This document shows, in pieces, positions 44,852-48,420 of a DNA stretch of 48,420 nt (position 1 is its first letter; each line of letters starts with the position of its first letter). The translations under genes and the position numbers were made by a program. The DNA lies in NCBI GenBank assembly GCA_039028975.1, contig JBCCHB010000133.1, positions 1-48,420 of the forward strand, written 5' to 3'. The notes under the pieces are model-generated. The model saw only the letters and a list, made by a program, of their open reading frames with translations, was not told the origin of the DNA and ran no database searches. Origin of the DNA: JAHBNG01 sp039028975. Its GTDB lineage: Bacteria > Chloroflexota > Anaerolineae > Caldilineales > Caldilineaceae.

Positions 44852-47800
44852 TTAGTACCAATATCCTTGGGGATGTAGAATTGATCTCTCTAGCTCTTTG
44901 AGGAAATTTGACATACCCTGCTCTAAACGATCAGCAACATGTTTTACTGCATTAATTGCTCCTTCAATTCGGGAGGACTCAGCACTAACCGAAAATTTCG
45001 CACCTACAACGGCCGCTTTTGCTGAAAACTTCGTTTCACGCCCGATACTTGCTTCAACTCCTACCTGTGGTCCAATAGATCCACAAACGGAAGCACAAAT
45101 GACAGCACACATTTGTCCGCAAATCTCCATAGTTCCAAACTCAGCTCCTAGGCCTCCTTTGACTGAGCCATCTTGATATCCAAACGCTGATTTGGCAGAA
45201 ATACCTCTTGCCGTAGCATCTATCCTTACGCCGGTTACTCCATACGAATCATTGGCTTCAGCTCCAATACGCGCTTTTCCCAAGGTGGCTCGACGTGACG
45301 CGCCAATAAACATATTCCCTTTGCTATTCGTGTTTGTATATTTTTTGGATCCCTGAACGGTAGGATCAGCGATCTCGATAAGCTTTGCCTCACTAATTTT
45401 TCTGCCTTCTAGCCCATCTGGGTCATAATAGACAACAGGGTTGTTAAACGAATAAGCGTACAAGTTGAGCGATTGAGGTAGGTTGATTGAACGGAGTTCT
45501 TCTACATAAAGTGGATCAATACTAATGAATCGTCCATTCATTGAGTCATAAAAACGGGCCCCGAAATAATGTAAGCCAGTATCGTCAAGTTCTTTTCCAG
45601 TAAATCCATATCTATTACTGGATGTACCTTGCTTATACCTTGTTAAACCGAATGGATAGTAACCCGTCGCAGAAATCTCTTCTTGTCGCTCGCTTATTAG
45701 ATGATTTGTGCCGCCTAAGTGATCTGATACATACCAGATACGGCTTTCTGGGAATGGGCTAGCTCCGTTGGGTTCGTCGAATGATGCAATTAATCCACCT
45801 GCGGTTAGGGGCGCTTTAAACTGAGCAATCCGCCGCCCTTCAGCAAACACATACTGCGCCAACGAATCGCCTCGCAGTTCCGTGTACTCACTGGCATACA
45901 GCGTCTTGGTAACCACATCTCCCTTCGTCACCGTTTGATGCGTGCGCTGCCCATTTGAATCGTAGATATAGGTCGAAACCATCTCCCCATCACCCACCGA
46001 GCGCAACTGGTCTCGATAGTCCCAGGTGAAGCGAGCGTCATCTTTGTTGCTGAGATTGCCGTTGGCATCATACTGTTGGCTGATGATTCCGGCGGCGGTG
46101 AGGGCGCGGGGACCGGCTCCGTTCTCGCCATAGCGCATGTCGCCAATGTTGAGACGAGCATCGGCTGCGGTGCTCGTCTTGCGGGTCATGTTGCCCAGGC
46201 TGTCGTAGGCATAGTCGATTTGGCCATAGGTGCCGGTGGCGTTGGTGAGGCGGTAGAGGGCGTCGTATTGGTACTGCTGGGTCTGGTCGTTTTGGTCGGT
46301 CTTGGTCGTACGGTGGTCACCAATAGCAATGATGTTAGAGTTGTCGTCGAAGGTGTAGCTCAGGTCTTGGAGGATGGTGCTGCCAGCGGTAGAGCGGAGG
46401 GTCTCCATGCGCAGGCGAGAGTCATAGCCATAATCGCGCACCACGCCGTTGGTATAGGTCATGCTATCCTGCTGACCGGAGGCGACATAATCTATGTTCT
46501 CTACGAAACCGGGGACGCTTTCCAGCAGGCCATGGGCGTTGTAGGTGTAGCTGATGGTGCGCCCGTCGGGATAGGTTATGGTGGCTAAGCGGTCGGTGGC
46601 GTCATAGCTCATCAGGGTGATGAAGTCCAGATCCTCGGCCGCGAAGTAGCGACTTTGGCCCGTGACGTTGCCGCGGGCGTCGTAGGAGAAAGCAGCTTCG
46701 CCCGCTTCATCGATGATGTAGGTGATCTGCCCCAGCGTGTTGACGGCTTCGGGATGACGAGGCGAGCGGTCGTTGTCGTAATGGAACTCGGCATAGGCTG
46801 TGTAGCTGCCATCGGGCTGCAGCCACTGCTCGCGGACCAGCCGATTGGCCCCATCGTAAGCGTATTCGATGGTCTGTCCTTTGGCGTCGGTGGTGCTGGT
46901 GACGTTGCCAAAGTCGTCATAGGCATAGTGCATCTCGCCGCGGTCGGGGTCGTCCATGTGGAGCTTGCGGGAGAGACCGTCGTAGCTCATGGTCTTGACG
47001 TTGCCTTGAGCATCGGTGAAACGGGTCAGGTTGTCGAGCAGGTCGTAGCCGTAGCTAGTGTTGTAGCGCTCGGTGACGTCATTTGTTCGGTTGACCTCCT
47101 GCACGCCGACCAGCCGCTCTAACCCATCGTAGGTCAAAGTCTTGGGCGTATCGACATGGGGCGAATCGGCGCGGTTGTCTTCTTCGTCATATTGAAGCTG
47201 CTGCAAGGGCTTGAAGACGATAGAGGTGAAAGAGTCGTCGGGATTGTCGATGCGAATGGCGCGGGCCAGCGGATCGTAGTGGGTGGTGGTGTGAGCCAAG
47301 CTAGAGTCGGGCGGTGCAAAGTCAAAGGTGCTGTCGTAATATGGCAAGAACTTTTGGTTCTCAGATTGACGGGCGTTGAAGGTGGTGGCTTCCTCGACGG
47401 CAAACTGACCGTTTTCGGCCTCATGGCGGGTCTGCACTGCGCGGCCCAACCCGTCGTAATAGACGATGGAGCGGCGCACGGCTTCTTCGCCAGACCGCTC
47501 GCGACTGATGGTCATAATAGAGCTGCGCGGGCGGCCCAAGTCATAGACGAACTGCTGGGTGGGTAGCTCCAGTGTGTCGCCGGGGAGGGCGATATTCTCC
47601 ATGCGGCCAAAGGCATCGTAGGTGTAGCGGGAGACGTTGCCGTTGAAGTCGGTGACTGCGGTGATTTTGCCATAGCCCAGATGATAGGCCGCGGCCACGC
47701 TCAGTTGCATCCCACCGTCCAGGTGAATGTACTCGGCCACGGGGAAGGTGTGGATCAGGCTGTCATAGGAGATGGTGGTTAGGTGGCCCTGATTGCCATG

Positions 47801-48298
47801 CACTTCTACTGTTCCACCTGACGCATCGGGACGCGCGTTGGCGTCCATCATGCCGATGACGTTGCCATATTCATCAAACGCCTGCCGCAGCGAATCGACA
47901 AAGCGGTTATCGTCCAGCGGACCAAGGTTGTCGCTCTGCCGCTTGAGATGGCCTTTAGTGATTTGACCCTGGGCCAGCCCCACGTAATCTTCGCCGTCGT
48001 AGAAGTTGATGCGCTCGCTGACAAAGGCCCCATTTTCGTCGGTCTGCCAGATGCGGGATGGGAAGCGTAGCAGCCACTGTTCTTCGTTGATGGCATAGTC
48101 GGTGTAGCGCAGCCGCTCATCGTCACCGCAGCTTAGGTCCTCATTATCGCTCTCATCGATGCAGACCTGACCATAGTTGAACTCCTCAATCGGATTGCCG
48201 TACTGGTCTTGGGTGACAGTCTGACGCAGTTGGATGGGCGCGTCCTGATTCTCGTAGAGGAAGGCGTCGCTCTGGCTGATATTTGCTGCCCTACTCAA
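44852..48298 (-). CDS. RHS/YD-repeat protein, 5' end abnormal
   Basis: About 1148 residues are readable. The N-terminal part resembles the middle of Tc-toxin C/SpvB-like proteins (LLRFPSRIWQTDENG, YYDGEDYVGLAQGQ-type text). It is followed by many YD repeats (YDAFGRM, YDGLGRA, YDDFGNV, YAYDSLGNMTRK) and the RHS core end YGFTGKELDDTGLHYFGARFYD...DPDGLEG at about 900-965. The last 180 residues are a glycine-rich variable C-terminus with cysteines (CGQMCAVICASVCG), the usual place of a toxin in RHS proteins; no known toxin motif is recognised. The frame begins after a stop at 48326 and has only a TTG start there, while the first ATG is about 150 codons in. It is therefore probably a 5'-truncated gene. 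Confidence 0.8.
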   Translation of the reverse strand: MSRAANISQSDAFLYENQDAPIQLRQTVTQDQYGNPIEEFNYGQVCIDESDNEDLSCGDDERLRYTDYAINEEQWLLRFPSRIWQTDENGAFVSERINFYDGEDYVGLAQGQITKGHLKRQSDNLGPLDDNRFVDSLRQAFDEYGNVIGMMDANARPDASGGTVEVHGNQGHLTTISYDSLIHTFPVAEYIHLDGGMQLSVAAAYHLGYGKITAVTDFNGNVSRYTYDAFGRMENIALPGDTLELPTQQFVYDLGRPRSSIMTISRERSGEEAVRRSIVYYDGLGRAVQTRHEAENGQFAVEEATTFNARQSENQKFLPYYDSTFDFAPPDSSLAHTTTHYDPLARAIRIDNPDDSFTSIVFKPLQQLQYDEEDNRADSPHVDTPKTLTYDGLERLVGVQEVNRTNDVTERYNTSYGYDLLDNLTRFTDAQGNVKTMSYDGLSRKLHMDDPDRGEMHYAYDDFGNVTSTTDAKGQTIEYAYDGANRLVREQWLQPDGSYTAYAEFHYDNDRSPRHPEAVNTLGQITYIIDEAGEAAFSYDARGNVTGQSRYFAAEDLDFITLMSYDATDRLATITYPDGRTISYTYNAHGLLESVPGFVENIDYVASGQQDSMTYTNGVVRDYGYDSRLRMETLRSTAGSTILQDLSYTFDDNSNIIAIGDHRTTKTDQNDQTQQYQYDALYRLTNATGTYGQIDYAYDSLGNMTRKTSTAADARLNIGDMRYGENGAGPRALTAAGIISQQYDANGNLSNKDDARFTWDYRDQLRSVGDGEMVSTYIYDSNGQRTHQTVTKGDVVTKTLYASEYTELRGDSLAQYVFAEGRRIAQFKAPLTAGGLIASFDEPNGASPFPESRIWYVSDHLGGTNHLISERQEEISATGYYPFGLTRYKQGTSSNRYGFTGKELDDTGLHYFGARFYDSMNGRFISIDPLYVEELRSINLPQSLNLYAYSFNNPVVYYDPDGLEGRKISEAKLIEIADPTVQGSKKYTNTNSKGNMFIGASRRATLGKARIGAEANDSYGVTGVRIDATARGISAKSAFGYQDGSVKGGLGAEFGTMEICGQMCAVICASVCGSIGPQVGVEASIGRETKFSAKAAVVGAKFSVSAESSRIEGAINAVKHVADRLEQGMSNFLKELERSILHPQGYWY

Positions 48299-48420
48299 GT
48301 CTGGTGGAAAGCGAGCGGTGTTAAGTCAAAAGGTTCTGGGAACTGCAAGTTGAAGGGAACAAGGCGGCCCAATTTAAGTTGTCGCCTAAACCATCGCCAT
48401 CCGGCTTTGAAAATGCTGAG
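48295..48420 (-). CDS. C-terminal fragment of a gene entering from the right edge
   Basis: A minus-strand frame is open from the window edge to a TGA at 48295 and ends in a basic, aromatic peptide (AGWRWFRRQLKLGRL...PLAFHQT). Its stop overlaps the TTG used by the RHS frame. Composition recalls transposase C-termini, which would explain the truncated RHS start, but 41 residues are too few to decide. Confidence 0.3.
   Translation of the reverse strand, partial: LSIFKAGWRWFRRQLKLGRLVPFNLQFPEPFDLTPLAFHQT

Overview
The window reads like a defence-rich accessory region of a Chloroflexota-type (filamentous green non-sulfur) bacterium. This is inferred from content, not from a marker gene: expanded WD40/TPR STAND receptors, caspase-like CHAT proteins, exported proteins with proline/threonine linkers ending in IYLPFV-type tails, and moderate GC with scattered heptad and palindromic repeats. 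No rRNA, tRNA or CRISPR array was seen.

Layout. (1) 1-7702, plus strand: two consecutive WD40 receptor genes. The first enters from the left edge and carries 14 blades plus C-terminal membrane helices. The second is complete: an EAD1-like N-terminus, an nSTAND1-type NTPase, a membrane helix and 21 blades. (2) 7731-21574, minus strand: a complete type I BREX operon in canonical order brxA-brxB-brxC-pglX-pglZ-brxL. Its BrxL ends in an MIT_C-like (phospholipase-D fold) domain, its pglX has an AT-rich specificity segment, and its genes carry several in-frame repeat insertions. (3) 21790-35170, minus strand, upstream of BREX: three tandem paralogues of about 1300-1500 residues, each CHAT protease - NB-ARC - TPR. 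The spacers between them keep a duplicated leader and what looks like a relic of an SNF2-type helicase start. (4) 35187-35718: a broken IS1-family transposase abutting the third CHAT gene. (5) 36140-37441: two paralogous small exported proteins of unknown function. (6) 37970-41117, plus strand: two terminase-small-subunit-like HTH proteins flanking an array of eight degenerate 19-bp repeats, followed by a terminase large subunit with no other phage genes nearby. (7) 41358-43166: two small membrane proteins and a tyrosine recombinase. (8) 43342-48420, minus strand: an RHS/YD-repeat protein lacking a normal start, followed by two exported proteins, with the 3' end of another gene at the right edge.

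How the parts may work together. BREX would methylate host DNA (PglX) and block phage replication (BrxC, PglZ, BrxL). The CHAT-NB-ARC-TPR proteins look like ligand-sensing switches that activate a caspase-like protease, a second abortive-type layer encoded on the same strand just upstream. The WD40 receptors would form a further sensing layer. The best candidate for something not well described is the triple CHAT array joined to a BREX operon with an MIT_C-type BrxL; the orphan terminase with its repeat array is the second candidate. All functional coupling is inference from gene order and domains.
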